From Bacillota bacterium (GTDB lineage: Bacteria > Bacillota > Clostridia > DSM-8532), in the NCBI GenBank assembly GCA_023415825.1, contig JAEZJF010000018.1:248001-312000 (forward strand): a stretch of 64,000 nucleotides of DNA, in the 5' to 3' direction. Within the stretch, counting starts at the first letter, position 1, and every line of letters begins with the position of its first letter. The position numbers and the translations under genes are program-made. The notes under the pieces were generated by a model, which searched no databases, was not told the origin of the DNA, and saw nothing but the letters and a program-made list of their open reading frames with translations. This document shows positions 37,401 through 45,985 of this stretch, one piece after another.

Positions 37401-37972
37401 TCGAAATAGTTACCCACACCTCCGGTGACTACCAGCCCATAGTTGATGCCTATGGAAAGATTCAGTTGAATACCTTTATGAGAAAGCATGCTTGCAGAAA
37501 ACTCCGATATGAGATCCATCATTTTCATGGCACACATGACGATTCTTTTCGCATCATCCATATGTGTATATCTGGCTCCGAAAAGGATCATGACACAATC
37601 CCCTATATATTTGTCAATGGTGCCCTCAAGCTCATATACGGGACTGGTGATGTAATTGAAGCATTCATTGATGATTTCACGGACTTCTTCAGGGTCAAGC
37701 TTCTCGGAAAGCGCAGTAAAACCCGAAATATCAGCAAACATCACCGCTACATTTTTTCTGCTTTCAGCAAGAGTTCCAAAGTTTTCTACAGAGCTGAATC
37801 TGTCCGGGTTAACCATCCTGTTTCCGCAATTAAAGCAGAATCTGGCTGACTGAGGGTTTGGAAAACCACAGGCAGAACACCTGCCTGAAAATTTAACACC
37901 GCAGAAGCGGCACTCATTGTCATGATTGCTATTAAGTTTCAGACCACAGTTAAAACAAATCAAAATCCTCAC
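34445..37972 (-). CDS. Class IIIb nucleotidyl cyclase fused to NTPase and TPR repeats
   Basis: About 1175 aa. The N-terminus is a double zinc ribbon with four CxxC pairs (C6/C9, C21/C24, C32/C35, C46/C49). The cyclase domain is about 72-255: metal ligands D81 (FADISGFT) and D125 (KYIGD), base-recognising K121 and T195, and transition-state N202 and R206 (IVNTAQR). A K/T pair marks class IIIb adenylyl cyclases. An AAA_16-type NTPase follows (Walker A GEAGLGKT 296-303; Walker B LLVMVDDAHWAD), then many TPR units to the end. Soluble adenylyl cyclases of animals have a related cyclase-NTPase-TPR layout. The start codon appears to be GTG and is not firmly supported. Divergent from the GAF kinase at 38210. 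Confidence 0.92.
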   Translation of the reverse strand: MRILICFNCGLKLNSNHDNECRFCGVKFSGRCSACGFPNPQSARFCFNCGNRMVNPDRFSSVENFGTLAESRKNVAVMFADISGFTALSEKLDPEEVREIINECFNYITSPVYELEGTIDKYIGDCVMILFGARYTHMDDAKRIVMCAMKMMDLISEFSASMLSHKGIQLNLSIGINYGLVVTGGVGNYFDRDYTVMGDIVNTAQRLQMSAGEGVIHVSESVFTETKDKFEYSEPIEVKVKNKEKPVRCYSPLKINSDYLYDEELSFIERQKEIGALNAIFNEALNTGLKCAIVTGEAGLGKTRLLKEFTSKLGNDIKKVWVDCNTLSQNRSYSLITNLLTGIMNINTVDSLNTKKHRLISFLDYILNEYSDDEIKHNYDFLGLLMGLEKDSDFQSIFESMNYENIRRELLKQLAIFFTSLCRKKRLLVMVDDAHWADNGSIEILNDLIPTLRDIKAVFIFSSRYDLKTLMGAEKGYKLEVKLSPLSVTGVRNLTCSLLDSQKVEDKLFDAILKFTKGNPLYIKELLSNIKRKGIYSIQKGQAIIEDKELKRIPENIQNLIQSNISALDSTSLRILQAAAVIGKEFSFSLVNHLLDNSITSEEIAGIPVKMNLISLKSTHTSARIVDKTYEFTHEIEREVIYDCILNKEKITLHKRISEYLEAAYSRDIENHYEVLCTHLIKAGMPRKAAGYYFKAAMKQKDGFNLSSSLECFDRFLELSGTETGNITDERTFNAYKGKGHIHFINANYEEALEQFFKAIEHAGLQDDINQIKIQIAEVYKDMGNLEDASKIIYELEPEFREGSSNYGKWLQIKCDILRIKGDTSALALAKKSEKAILKTRDYRSLSEIMKHAGTIYFNRGDIDNALSYMNKSYRYAEKNKLLEIMAKVSGNLGIIYHSTGMISKALEFFNKSMDISKKLSYQRGVIAGCINLGILYLDKGLFLSAKELFAESLVISREFGSKLYECVSLTNLGDIAYETDESGAAEKYYEESLSLARELEASVEEGVNYIGLTRIHLMFDRCQEAAELLEAAWRIFKEADESVGLGDCHTYKGYIEQQKGCFDAAEEHYDKAVEIFNECRNDKKKLKAVRYKGYLLMEKGRFSEAIELFDQAAMEADRIESDFESAKCWFGKYKVLKATGCCDEAAATIEKAAAYIKKVDACRWTSIIVTAARA

Positions 37973-38050
37973 CCACCGCTTTGCACTGCTATCGCGTCGC
38001 TATTAGGTTTAATGTTCCCTCATCTTTAGAAGGCGAATAATATTCTGCTA

Positions 38051-38064
38051 AACCAGTTCTGGTT
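38051..38064. promoter_or_regulatory. Inverted repeat between divergent cyclase and GAF-kinase genes
   Basis: AACCAG and CTGGTT arms with a 2-nt spacer lie in the 237-bp intergenic region shared by two divergent genes. It is a plausible operator controlling both; no regulator is assigned. Confidence 0.35.
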
Positions 38065-38209
38065 CAGTCAGATCATTGAAGAATGTATTTTTTTGTCGTA
38101 TACTGAATTTGCATCATTATCATTATATTGCATCGGAATCCAAAAGTAAAAGCATCATATCAAAAGCCTCACAGAAAGCAAACGATACTATCTTGGTACG
38201 GAGGGTCAA

Positions 38210-39529
38210 ATGCTGGAAAACATGTTGAACGAATTCTATAGCATCGGTAAATCCCTTTCTTCAGAAATGGATCCTTTAAAGCTGTTTGACAAAATAGCAA
38301 ACAGCAGTATGAAGCTCACTTCTGCAGATGCATGTACCATATATATTGTTGTTGACAAGAAAACAGGAGATTGGTCCCATGTAAAGAACGACGCTGTACA
38401 AGGTAAATTACTGAAATTTATCATCGCTCGCAATGCCAGCATGGAAGTGAACCTCCAGGATTTTTCAGCACCCATATCGCAAAAAAGTATATTTGGGTAT
38501 ACCGTAATCTCCGGAAATTCTCTCAGAATTGATGATGCCTATGCAATTAAAAATGAAGTTGGATACAGGCACAGTCACAGCTTCGACAAAAGTACCGGCT
38601 ATAAAACCAAATCCATACTGTCAATCCCCATGAAAAACCACAATAATGAGATAACAGGCGTTATTCAACTGATTAATAAAAAGCACACCTGGGATACCGC
38701 AATAGATTTCAAGGATAAAAATGCGGTCAATGAAATTCTTTCTTTCAATGATACAGATGAGCTCATCATGAATTCTCTTGCAGGACAGGCTGCCGTTGCG
38801 CTTGAAAACAGCAAGCTGTACAAGGGGATGCAGGATTTGCTTCATATCTATGAACAGCAAAACAGCCAGCTTCTGTATTTAAGCAAGAAAATCATGAAAG
38901 CTCATGAAGAGGAACGGAAAAGAATAGCTCGTGAAATCCATGACGGCCCGGCTCAATCTGCTGTAAATCTGTCCTTAAAGCTGGAAATATGCAAGAAACT
39001 CTTATCCACTGGGAAGCTGGACATGTTCGAATCAGAGTTGAATAAGCTTCACCAGCTCATTCACTTATCTGTTAACGAAATAAGAACCATTATTTACGAT
39101 TTGAAGCCATCATGCCTGGAAGACGGCCTTAAGCTTGCTATTGAAAGGTATATCGATAATTTCTCCACTGCAAGCAATATTCATGTTGACCTTCATTTTG
39201 CCGGAGATGACACTAAAATCGAATATTATCTGATGTCAACCCTTTACAGGATCATTCAGGAAGCTCTTACAAACGTAAAGAAGCATGCAGAGGCAAAAAA
39301 CATCAAGATAGATCTGGTCCAAACAGACAGTATCATTACCCTTGATGTGGTTGACGATGGCATAGGCTTTGTTGTGGGTGATCTCAAAACAAGGAAATTC
39401 GATAAGTTTATAGGCGGCTTCGGTTTAGAGGGTATCCGTGAGCGAGTGGAACTCGTCAGAGGAAGCACAACCATTGACTCAGCACCTGGAAAAGGAACGG
39501 GCCTGCATATCAGCATTCCAATTTTGTAA
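38210..39529 (+). CDS. GAF-domain sensor histidine kinase, NarL/DegS type
   Basis: A 439-aa soluble kinase without membrane segments. A GAF domain covers about 20-200 (SADACTIYIVV, SILSIPMKNHNNEITGVIQLINK), which usually binds a small ligand or a cyclic nucleotide. A coiled linker leads to HisKA_3 with phospho-acceptor H244 in REIHDGPAQS. HATPase_c follows (EALTNVKKHAEAKNI, VVDDGIGF, GGFGLEGIRERV). Kinases of this class phosphorylate LuxR-type response regulators, but none is adjacent, so the kinase is an orphan here. The divergent neighbour is a predicted cAMP-producing enzyme, so cyclic nucleotide sensing by GAF is a testable idea. Confidence 0.9.
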   Translation: MLENMLNEFYSIGKSLSSEMDPLKLFDKIANSSMKLTSADACTIYIVVDKKTGDWSHVKNDAVQGKLLKFIIARNASMEVNLQDFSAPISQKSIFGYTVISGNSLRIDDAYAIKNEVGYRHSHSFDKSTGYKTKSILSIPMKNHNNEITGVIQLINKKHTWDTAIDFKDKNAVNEILSFNDTDELIMNSLAGQAAVALENSKLYKGMQDLLHIYEQQNSQLLYLSKKIMKAHEEERKRIAREIHDGPAQSAVNLSLKLEICKKLLSTGKLDMFESELNKLHQLIHLSVNEIRTIIYDLKPSCLEDGLKLAIERYIDNFSTASNIHVDLHFAGDDTKIEYYLMSTLYRIIQEALTNVKKHAEAKNIKIDLVQTDSIITLDVVDDGIGFVVGDLKTRKFDKFIGGFGLEGIRERVELVRGSTTIDSAPGKGTGLHISIPIL

Positions 39530-39638
39530 TACTCCTCCGTTTGCATAATCCTGCCGGGCTGCACAATCCTAAAGCCTCCGTATTTTAATTTATTGGCTTT
39601 AATAAAGAATTTTATCCCAACTTACCAGACAATTTAAA

Positions 39639-40619
39639 TTAACAAAACGGTACATGGGCTATACAGTTTTCAATAGCAGTTATTGAAGGGAGCGCAGGAA
39701 TCGCACCTCTGGCGGTGGTCGTCAAGGCTCCCGAAGCATTGGCAAAGTATAGAGTCTCCTGGATATCCGCATCACTTAACTGTGATATATCCAGATTACG
39801 CGATATTATCTGATACAGAAACGCTCCCCAGAAAGCGTCTCCGGCTCCGGTGGTATCCACAACCACTACATCATATGTAGGAGAAGTGAAACATTTTCCA
39901 TTAACGAAGACACAACAACCTTTTGGCCCCAAAGTCACCGCCAGCAGTTGAATAGGATATTGCTCCACAAGTCGATGAGCCCCTTGCTCTAAATTATCGG
40001 TATGCGTCAGGAAAAACAACTCTTCTTCGGAAACTTTGACCAGATCAGCATATTGCATGCCTTGGGAAATATAGCATTTCGCATCTTCTAAACAATTCCA
40101 CAAAGAAGGACGCAGATTCGGGTCATAAGAAACCAGACACTTATTCTGCTTTGCGTAAGCAGCAGCACGTAAGGTTGCTGTTCGAGATGGCTCAGCCGTC
40201 ATTGATACAGAACCAAAGTGGAAGATTCGGCTCTTTTCGATAGCCGTGTAATCAATCTCCCCCTCCACCAGCATAACATCGGAGGTACCATTTCGATAGA
40301 ATGAAAAACTGCGTTCACCTTTCGGATCCAACGATACCATAGCTAGAGTGGTAGGATACTGTGGAGAAATAACAACCTGTTTTGTGGAGATACCGGCCTT
40401 TTTTAATGTTTCCAACAGGTACCTGCCAAGAATATCATCGCTTAGCTTTCCAATGTAGCCAGCTTTAAGCCCAAGTTTTACCATACAAGCTAGTACATTG
40501 ACCGGTGCACCACCAGGCTTGCCTGCAAAATAGACAGTATCGGAGTTAACAGGATCGACAATCACATCTATAAGACATTCGCCCAATCCGATAATATCGT
40601 ATATATACTCTTTCCCCAT
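39639..40619 (-). CDS. PfkB-family sugar kinase, fructokinase-like
   Basis: About 326 aa, ribokinase fold. N-terminal GLGECLIDVIVD and PGGAPVNVLACMVKLG fit fructokinases. The C-terminal motif DTTGAGDAFWGAF contains the catalytic Asp (about 261). The second ATG (40619) is chosen because AGGAG lies 8 nt upstream of it and only 2 nt from the first. It phosphorylates a sugar or keto-sugar with ATP. It is the last gene of the sulfatase operon, so it may activate the product of the upstream oxidoreductase or dehydrogenase. The exact substrate is unknown. Confidence 0.9.
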   Translation of the reverse strand: MGKEYIYDIIGLGECLIDVIVDPVNSDTVYFAGKPGGAPVNVLACMVKLGLKAGYIGKLSDDILGRYLLETLKKAGISTKQVVISPQYPTTLAMVSLDPKGERSFSFYRNGTSDVMLVEGEIDYTAIEKSRIFHFGSVSMTAEPSRTATLRAAAYAKQNKCLVSYDPNLRPSLWNCLEDAKCYISQGMQYADLVKVSEEELFFLTHTDNLEQGAHRLVEQYPIQLLAVTLGPKGCCVFVNGKCFTSPTYDVVVVDTTGAGDAFWGAFLYQIISRNLDISQLSDADIQETLYFANASGALTTTARGAIPALPSITAIENCIAHVPFC

Positions 40620-40670
40620 ATGCATTTCTCCTGATCCATAACAATTTCGTAATGCTGCCTAAAAAGTCTC

Positions 40671-42572
40671 TTAGTAAATTCTTACCTCAAAAATTCTCGC
40701 ATCAGCAACACCATTTGTAGCAGTAACGCATATCTCTACCTGATCTGCTATAACAGGTTCAGGCAAGTCTATAACATTCAGCCTTTGGTAATTGCCTTTC
40801 ACTTGATGCCCCCATACAAGGCTTCCGCCATTTGTTACCTTTATATTATAATCTCTTACAAGCTCCTTATCGACACCAATGGGCTCTTTATCAATAAATG
40901 CTTTTGAGACCGAAATACAGCGTTCTTCCGATAAATTGGGATCAAAAGTCATACGAATTTGAGAGATGGGAGCAGCCTTTTCCATTTTTAAGGTCAGTAT
41001 CTCTCCAGCTTCTCTTATACCATCTGAACACCAAAGGTTTGTGGTTTCTCCTTCATTTCGGGTTATGCCGTTAATAACTTTGGATGCCTCAAAACCGATC
41101 TTTTCTGAGGTAGCTGAAACTTTTGCAAGACGAGCCATATCCTTGTCATCCAAATTCTTGAGCCCCAATATATAACAATCGTTCTTCAGCAATTCCTGGC
41201 GCAATTCCTGAATATATTTTTCGCCGAACTCTTTTGGTGTGCATCCGGTTTTAACCGTCATGGCCGCCGCTGTTCCTACAGCTTCTCCGCCAATGGCACA
41301 GGTAGCCATAACTCGGGTTGATCCCATTGCTAACTTTGTTTCACTGATATTTCTGCCGGCCATCATTAAGTTATTGATGGTCTTGGAGCAGTAACAGCCA
41401 TAGGGTATGGAATATAATCCATCAAAGCTTCTAACTTTAGAAGGTATTTCACCCTTTGCAGCAAAACCGCCGGCAGTATGCTCATCCATTGGCCATCCGC
41501 CATAGGCAACACCATCCTCATGGACACGGTTGTTTATAATGTCATTCTCTGTCAGAATATAATTTCCAATCAGCCTCCGGCTTTCTCTTGTACCAGGAAC
41601 GGTTCCAACCCAAAGAAGCTCGTAATTTTCAGCACCATGACCTCCGCCATTTTTAATATGATCCCAAACACCATAAATGGTTTTATATAGTTCATACCTG
41701 ATATCTTCAGCGGATTTAATGATATCATCCCAGTCACCACCTAATTCAATCCACCAGTAACCGGATTGCACATCATATTTCTCAACCAGCTTGTCCGTAT
41801 AATTCTCATAATCATCATCCTCATTTAAAATGATAACATCGTCTGCATCATGATAAACAACAATGTCACCATGGTAGCGATGCTTGAAAAAGCTTTCGTC
41901 AAAGGAATAGGCCCAGGAAGGCTTTATAAACTTAACAGGGCTTCCGGTATCTCTGGCGCAGAAATAAATGGTATTACCCATGGTTTCTCCATCATGCGAA
42001 TCCGGAGCGTCTTTTTCCGAAAAATCAACCTTATTCTCGCGTCCGATTTTATATTCTGCACCAGCAAAATATCCCAGCGTTCCATGACCTGTTGCATCTA
42101 CAAAGATCTCAGCTGTAAACTCAAACCGTGATTCCGTATTCATCTGATAGCATTGAATTGCCTGTATATTTGCGCCATCAGAAATAACTCTGTCCATGGT
42201 AGTGTTCATATAGCTGTCAAGATTTTTGCATTCCTTGACTTTTGACCACATAACACCATCCCATATGGAGTAGTTATAGTTATAATTTAAGTACTTATTT
42301 TCCAACTGAAGCTCCATCAAAATTCCGGTCTCAGCCGCATTCTTTTTACCCCAGTGGCAGGAAGCACCTGAAATATGCATTCTGGTTTCAGAACTGGCAT
42401 TACCGCCATATACACTACGGTCCTGGATCAGAGCAGTTTTCGCACCTTGTCTTGCGGAGGCTAACGCGGCACAAACACCACTCATACCACCACCGACAAT
42501 AACAACATCATAGTGTTTTTGAACAGGGGGATTCTGAGAACTGACGGGTGTTTCATGAATATAGCTTTTCAT
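40671..42572 (-). CDS. FAD-dependent oxidoreductase (PF12831 type) with discoidin-like C-terminus
   Basis: A 633-aa protein. The dinucleotide-binding motif VVIVGGGMSGVCAALASARQ lies near residue 24, followed by YGGNASSETRMHISGA, typical of the FAD_oxidored family common in polysaccharide-utilisation loci. The C-terminal 130 residues (LWCSDGIREAGEILTLKM ... ARIFEVRIY) resemble an F5/8 type C carbohydrate-binding fold. No signal peptide, so it acts in the cytoplasm. It lies between sulfatase and kinase genes and may oxidise the desulfated or sulfated sugar. The reaction catalysed by these sugar-locus members is not established. Confidence 0.87.
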   Translation of the reverse strand: MKSYIHETPVSSQNPPVQKHYDVVIVGGGMSGVCAALASARQGAKTALIQDRSVYGGNASSETRMHISGASCHWGKKNAAETGILMELQLENKYLNYNYNYSIWDGVMWSKVKECKNLDSYMNTTMDRVISDGANIQAIQCYQMNTESRFEFTAEIFVDATGHGTLGYFAGAEYKIGRENKVDFSEKDAPDSHDGETMGNTIYFCARDTGSPVKFIKPSWAYSFDESFFKHRYHGDIVVYHDADDVIILNEDDDYENYTDKLVEKYDVQSGYWWIELGGDWDDIIKSAEDIRYELYKTIYGVWDHIKNGGGHGAENYELLWVGTVPGTRESRRLIGNYILTENDIINNRVHEDGVAYGGWPMDEHTAGGFAAKGEIPSKVRSFDGLYSIPYGCYCSKTINNLMMAGRNISETKLAMGSTRVMATCAIGGEAVGTAAAMTVKTGCTPKEFGEKYIQELRQELLKNDCYILGLKNLDDKDMARLAKVSATSEKIGFEASKVINGITRNEGETTNLWCSDGIREAGEILTLKMEKAAPISQIRMTFDPNLSEERCISVSKAFIDKEPIGVDKELVRDYNIKVTNGGSLVWGHQVKGNYQRLNVIDLPEPVIADQVEICVTATNGVADARIFEVRIY

Positions 42573-42628
42573 GGTTACTCTCCTCGCTTGTATTTAATTC
42601 TGTAATAAATTTATTCTAATAATGTCAT

Positions 42629-44131
42629 TTAGCTTTTTGTATATTCCACTGCAACAGAAGGATGGAATGTCAGCTTCCCCTCTGCGCATGGTCCGACTTT
42701 CCTTAGCTGACCTCTTCCGCAAACAGGTTCCAATCTCCCGTCCTTGTCCTTTTCTGCATAACGGTCAAACCATTCCTCCATGCACTTTCGCATTTCTACT
42801 GTTTTTGCCTCAATCTCTTTCGGACCAAAATTAAAGTATCTATTCTCAAATAAAAGATTAAACTGTTCTCTTGGGTCATGGACAAGATCGTAAAGCTCAT
42901 CGGGTCCGTAGGGATAACGGTGAATGTACTTCCACTCTTTCGTTCTTACCATCCTGGCTGGACCATATTCATCGTATACCATAATATTTTCATGATATTC
43001 CTCCTCCTTACCGGTTTGCAGCATGCTAAGGAAGCTTTTCCCGGGCAGTTGATCCTTAACCGGATTGTCAATGCCCGCAAAATCAAGGAGTGTGGGCATA
43101 AAGTCATAGGCACTCAAAAGCGCATCGCTCACAAGCCCCTGCTTAAATTGCCCGGGATAATTGAAAATGCAGGGAACCTTTACAGATGTATCAAATAAAT
43201 TAAGGGGATTTGTGCAGTTCCCTTTTCCCCAAATGCCATGCTGTCCACAGTTAAAACCATTGTCGCTCATGTAAACAATGAGGGTGTCGTCCCGAATTCC
43301 CCGTTCTTCAAGCTTTTTAACAATTTGCCCTACACCATCATCAACGCCCTGCACGGCAGCATAGTAGCCTGCAAGGAGATCTCTTACCGTGAGATACTCT
43401 CTCTCTTTGGAACAGAAAGATTCACTGTATTGAATATCAATAGGATGCTGCTGAATCCATGGGTTGCGTGGCTCCTGCAGAACATCTTCAAAGGTGCAGT
43501 TCTCCAAATAATAGTTGACGTACTCCTCGGGATGTTGATCCACCAGAGGAGAATGGGGTGCTTGATAGGTTAAGTGAAGGTAGAAGGGGCTATCATCCTT
43601 TTTATCACAGCATTCATCAATAAAAGAAAGGGCGTCATCCGTCGTAATATCCGTTAGGTAACCCTTTGTTTGTATAAGCTCTTCTCCCCGATACACACAG
43701 GCATCACGGTATGTGCCGCTACCACCTAAGGTCACAAACCAATGGGAGAACCCCTTCTGGGGATGACCGGTAGCGCCAAGATGCCATTTACCGCTGATCC
43801 CGCAGGTATAATCTTGTTCTGCCAGTAATTCTGTATAGCAAGGGATGCCTTCCAGATACTCAATCGGAACCTCTCCTTTTTTTTCTCCGTTTCCTACACG
43901 TATCCAATCATGCACACCATGCTGAGAAGGAATGCGACCCGTCAGCAGCGAAGCCCTTGCAGGTGAGCAAACAGGTGAGGTACAAAAGAAATTTTCAAAA
44001 CGCACCCCTGATTCTGCAAGCTTATCAATATTCGGGGTGCGAATTTCTTTATTTCCGGTGCACCCAAGAGACCAAACACCCTGATCGTCTGTAAGAATAA
44101 AAATAATATTGGGTTTCTTTGATGTTTTCAC
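42629..44131 (-). CDS. Type I sulfatase with cysteine-type active site
   Basis: A 500-aa sulfatase. The metal-binding start is ILTDDQG (D15, D16) and the signature is C55-S-P-A-R in VCSPARASLLTGR, where Cys 55 must be converted to formylglycine. GKWHLG and a YMSDNGFNCGQHG metal site follow. No signal peptide is present, so it is cytoplasmic and would act on an imported sulfated mono- or oligosaccharide. Overall it resembles heparan N-sulfatase/arylsulfatase-type enzymes, but specificity cannot be read. The maturation enzyme (an anSME radical-SAM protein in anaerobes) is not encoded in this window. Confidence 0.92.
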   Translation of the reverse strand: MKTSKKPNIIFILTDDQGVWSLGCTGNKEIRTPNIDKLAESGVRFENFFCTSPVCSPARASLLTGRIPSQHGVHDWIRVGNGEKKGEVPIEYLEGIPCYTELLAEQDYTCGISGKWHLGATGHPQKGFSHWFVTLGGSGTYRDACVYRGEELIQTKGYLTDITTDDALSFIDECCDKKDDSPFYLHLTYQAPHSPLVDQHPEEYVNYYLENCTFEDVLQEPRNPWIQQHPIDIQYSESFCSKEREYLTVRDLLAGYYAAVQGVDDGVGQIVKKLEERGIRDDTLIVYMSDNGFNCGQHGIWGKGNCTNPLNLFDTSVKVPCIFNYPGQFKQGLVSDALLSAYDFMPTLLDFAGIDNPVKDQLPGKSFLSMLQTGKEEEYHENIMVYDEYGPARMVRTKEWKYIHRYPYGPDELYDLVHDPREQFNLLFENRYFNFGPKEIEAKTVEMRKCMEEWFDRYAEKDKDGRLEPVCGRGQLRKVGPCAEGKLTFHPSVAVEYTKS

Positions 44132-44161
44132 TCTAGCGATCCTCCTTATCTGTAAAAAACT

Positions 44162-44989
44162 TTAGCCTTTAACTCCAGCAGTAGCGATTCCTTCCTCGAA
44201 AAAGTTTTGTGCGCACATATAGATTATAACGATGGGAATAATCGCACTCGCAGCAGCAGCCATCATTAGGTTATATTCTTTGGCGATGTCTTCGAGATAC
44301 CACCGTATACCAAGCGGAACGGTGTACAGCTTTTTGCTTGGCAGGAAAATAAGCGGATTAAGGTATTCATTCCAGCTATTTATAAATGCAAGAACAGCCG
44401 CTGAAATCATTGCGTTTTTGGTTAATGGCATCATAATTTTCACCCAAATCGTAAAATGGGTGGCCCCGTCTATCCGCGAGGCTTCTACCAGCGCATCGGG
44501 AAGAGTCATATAAAACTGCCTGAGTAAAAAGATGGATGTGACACTGAAGAAATTGGGTAAAATGACGCTCCATAAGGTATTGTAAAGACTTAGTGTCTTA
44601 AACAGCATATATCGGGGAATGATCATCACCTGTACCGGTATCATCATAGTAATAAGCATGATAATAAAAACAATATTTTTCCCTTTAAAATTGATTTTGG
44701 CAAATGCATACGCTGCCAAGGATGAAACTAAAATTTGTCCCATCACGCTGATAACCGAAATAAACAGTGAATTCAAGTACAACCTGTAAAAAGGTATTTC
44801 ATTAAACAACCATACCTTTACGTAATTAGACCATTGAATTCTGTCCGCAATCCATTGAAATGGATACTGAAACACCTGCATAGGAGTTTTCAGTGAGGAG
44901 GACACCATCCAAAGAAGGGGTAACAAAAACGCCAATGCAAATATACCCATAATTGCCGTTTTGACAATCATAATGCTCATTTTTTTCAT
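44162..44989 (-). CDS. Carbohydrate ABC transporter permease, MalG type
   Basis: About 275 aa, six membrane helices. The EAA loop TLPDALVEASRIDGATHFTIWVKIMMPLTKNAM is intact and the end is EGIATAGVKG, typical of UgpE/AraQ-type permeases. The ATG at 44989 has GAGG 8 nt upstream; an open frame extends 69 nt further into the preceding gene but is not likely to be translated. It pairs with the permease at 45009-45893 to import the substrate of the sulfatase pathway. Confidence 0.92.
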   Translation of the reverse strand: MKKMSIMIVKTAIMGIFALAFLLPLLWMVSSSLKTPMQVFQYPFQWIADRIQWSNYVKVWLFNEIPFYRLYLNSLFISVISVMGQILVSSLAAYAFAKINFKGKNIVFIIMLITMMIPVQVMIIPRYMLFKTLSLYNTLWSVILPNFFSVTSIFLLRQFYMTLPDALVEASRIDGATHFTIWVKIMMPLTKNAMISAAVLAFINSWNEYLNPLIFLPSKKLYTVPLGIRWYLEDIAKEYNLMMAAAASAIIPIVIIYMCAQNFFEEGIATAGVKG

Positions 44990-45008
44990 TTTGATTTCCT
45001 CTATTCCC

Positions 45009-45893
45009 TTAATAATTGACCCATTTTTTTTGACCCCAGAACTGGACAAGCGTGACAATCAGAATAAACAGCACAAGAACCCAGGCCTCGGCACTGGCAT
45101 AGCCAAAACTATAATTTTTAAACGCTTCCTCATAGATTAAAACGACAAGGCTGACACTTCCTGAAGATTTGCCGCCACCGGTTATAATATTAACAGGAGC
45201 AAAAACCTGGAGAGCAGCAATCATTCGTACCACTATCAGGTAAAAAGTCGTGGGCGAAATAGCCGGAATAGTAATGGAAAAGAATTGCTTTACTGGTGAT
45301 GCCCCATCGATTTCTGAAGCTTCATAGAGCTCTTTGGGGACACCACGAAGTGCGGCCATATATATAATCAGGCAAAAGCCAACGCCTGCATATACCATAA
45401 GACATATAACCGGTATCCTGCTGAGTGACGGAGAAGAAAGCCACTGTGGAACTTTTTCTACATGAAACCAGTTTACGAGTATGTTATTAATAGGACCGTC
45501 CGTACTGAAGAGGAATTTGAATACAGCACCCAATGCAACTATATTAGAAATATAGGGTACAAAAAATGCAATACGGAAAAGTTTATTACCATATATTTTC
45601 CCGTTAAGAACATGTGCCAAAGTAAGGCCCATAAAGATTGAAACGGGAACTGTTGTAACCGCGTAAACCATTGTATTGACTAATGCAGTACTAAACGAAT
45701 GGTCTTTTGTGAACATCTTTGTAAAGTTGTTAAACACCACCCATTTGATACCCGACAATCCAGAAAGAAAATTCCATTTGGTAAAGGCTAAAAAAAGCGA
45801 CATTATCACAGGGAAAGCAACCAGCGCTATATAAATGATAAGCGCCGGCGAAAGGAATGCATACCCCGTTAGCGTTTCTCTTTGTTTTTTCAT
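45009..45893 (-). CDS. Carbohydrate ABC transporter permease, MalF/UgpA type
   Basis: About 294 aa, six membrane helices beginning MKKQRETLTGYAFLSPALII. The EAA loop PKELYEASEIDGASPVKQFFSITIPAISPTTF is present. GGGGGG lies 6 nt before the ATG at 45893, so the longer open frame upstream (which crosses the hairpin at 45927-45958) is not used. It is the channel partner of the next permease. Confidence 0.92.
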   Translation of the reverse strand: MKKQRETLTGYAFLSPALIIYIALVAFPVIMSLFLAFTKWNFLSGLSGIKWVVFNNFTKMFTKDHSFSTALVNTMVYAVTTVPVSIFMGLTLAHVLNGKIYGNKLFRIAFFVPYISNIVALGAVFKFLFSTDGPINNILVNWFHVEKVPQWLSSPSLSRIPVICLMVYAGVGFCLIIYMAALRGVPKELYEASEIDGASPVKQFFSITIPAISPTTFYLIVVRMIAALQVFAPVNIITGGGKSSGSVSLVVLIYEEAFKNYSFGYASAEAWVLVLFILIVTLVQFWGQKKWVNY

Positions 45894-45926
45894 GAATAAC
45901 CCCCCTACGCTACTGAAAGAAAAGAA

Positions 45927-45958
45927 GGCCGTGTATTTATTCCGAAAAGTACACGGCC
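45927..45958 (-). terminator. Intra-operon hairpin between binding protein and permease genes
   Basis: A perfect 9-bp stem (GGCCGTGTA/TACACGGCC) with a 14-nt loop is followed by a T-rich tract on the minus strand. It lies 28 bp past the binding-protein stop and probably reduces permease expression relative to the binding protein. Confidence 0.7.
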
Positions 45959-45985
45959 TCATTTAATTGTTATTTATCAACCCTC

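Noticed and set aside
39530..39638. TTTATT/AATAAA pairing as a terminator between convergent genes
   Set aside because: The stem is short and AT-only, too weak to call.
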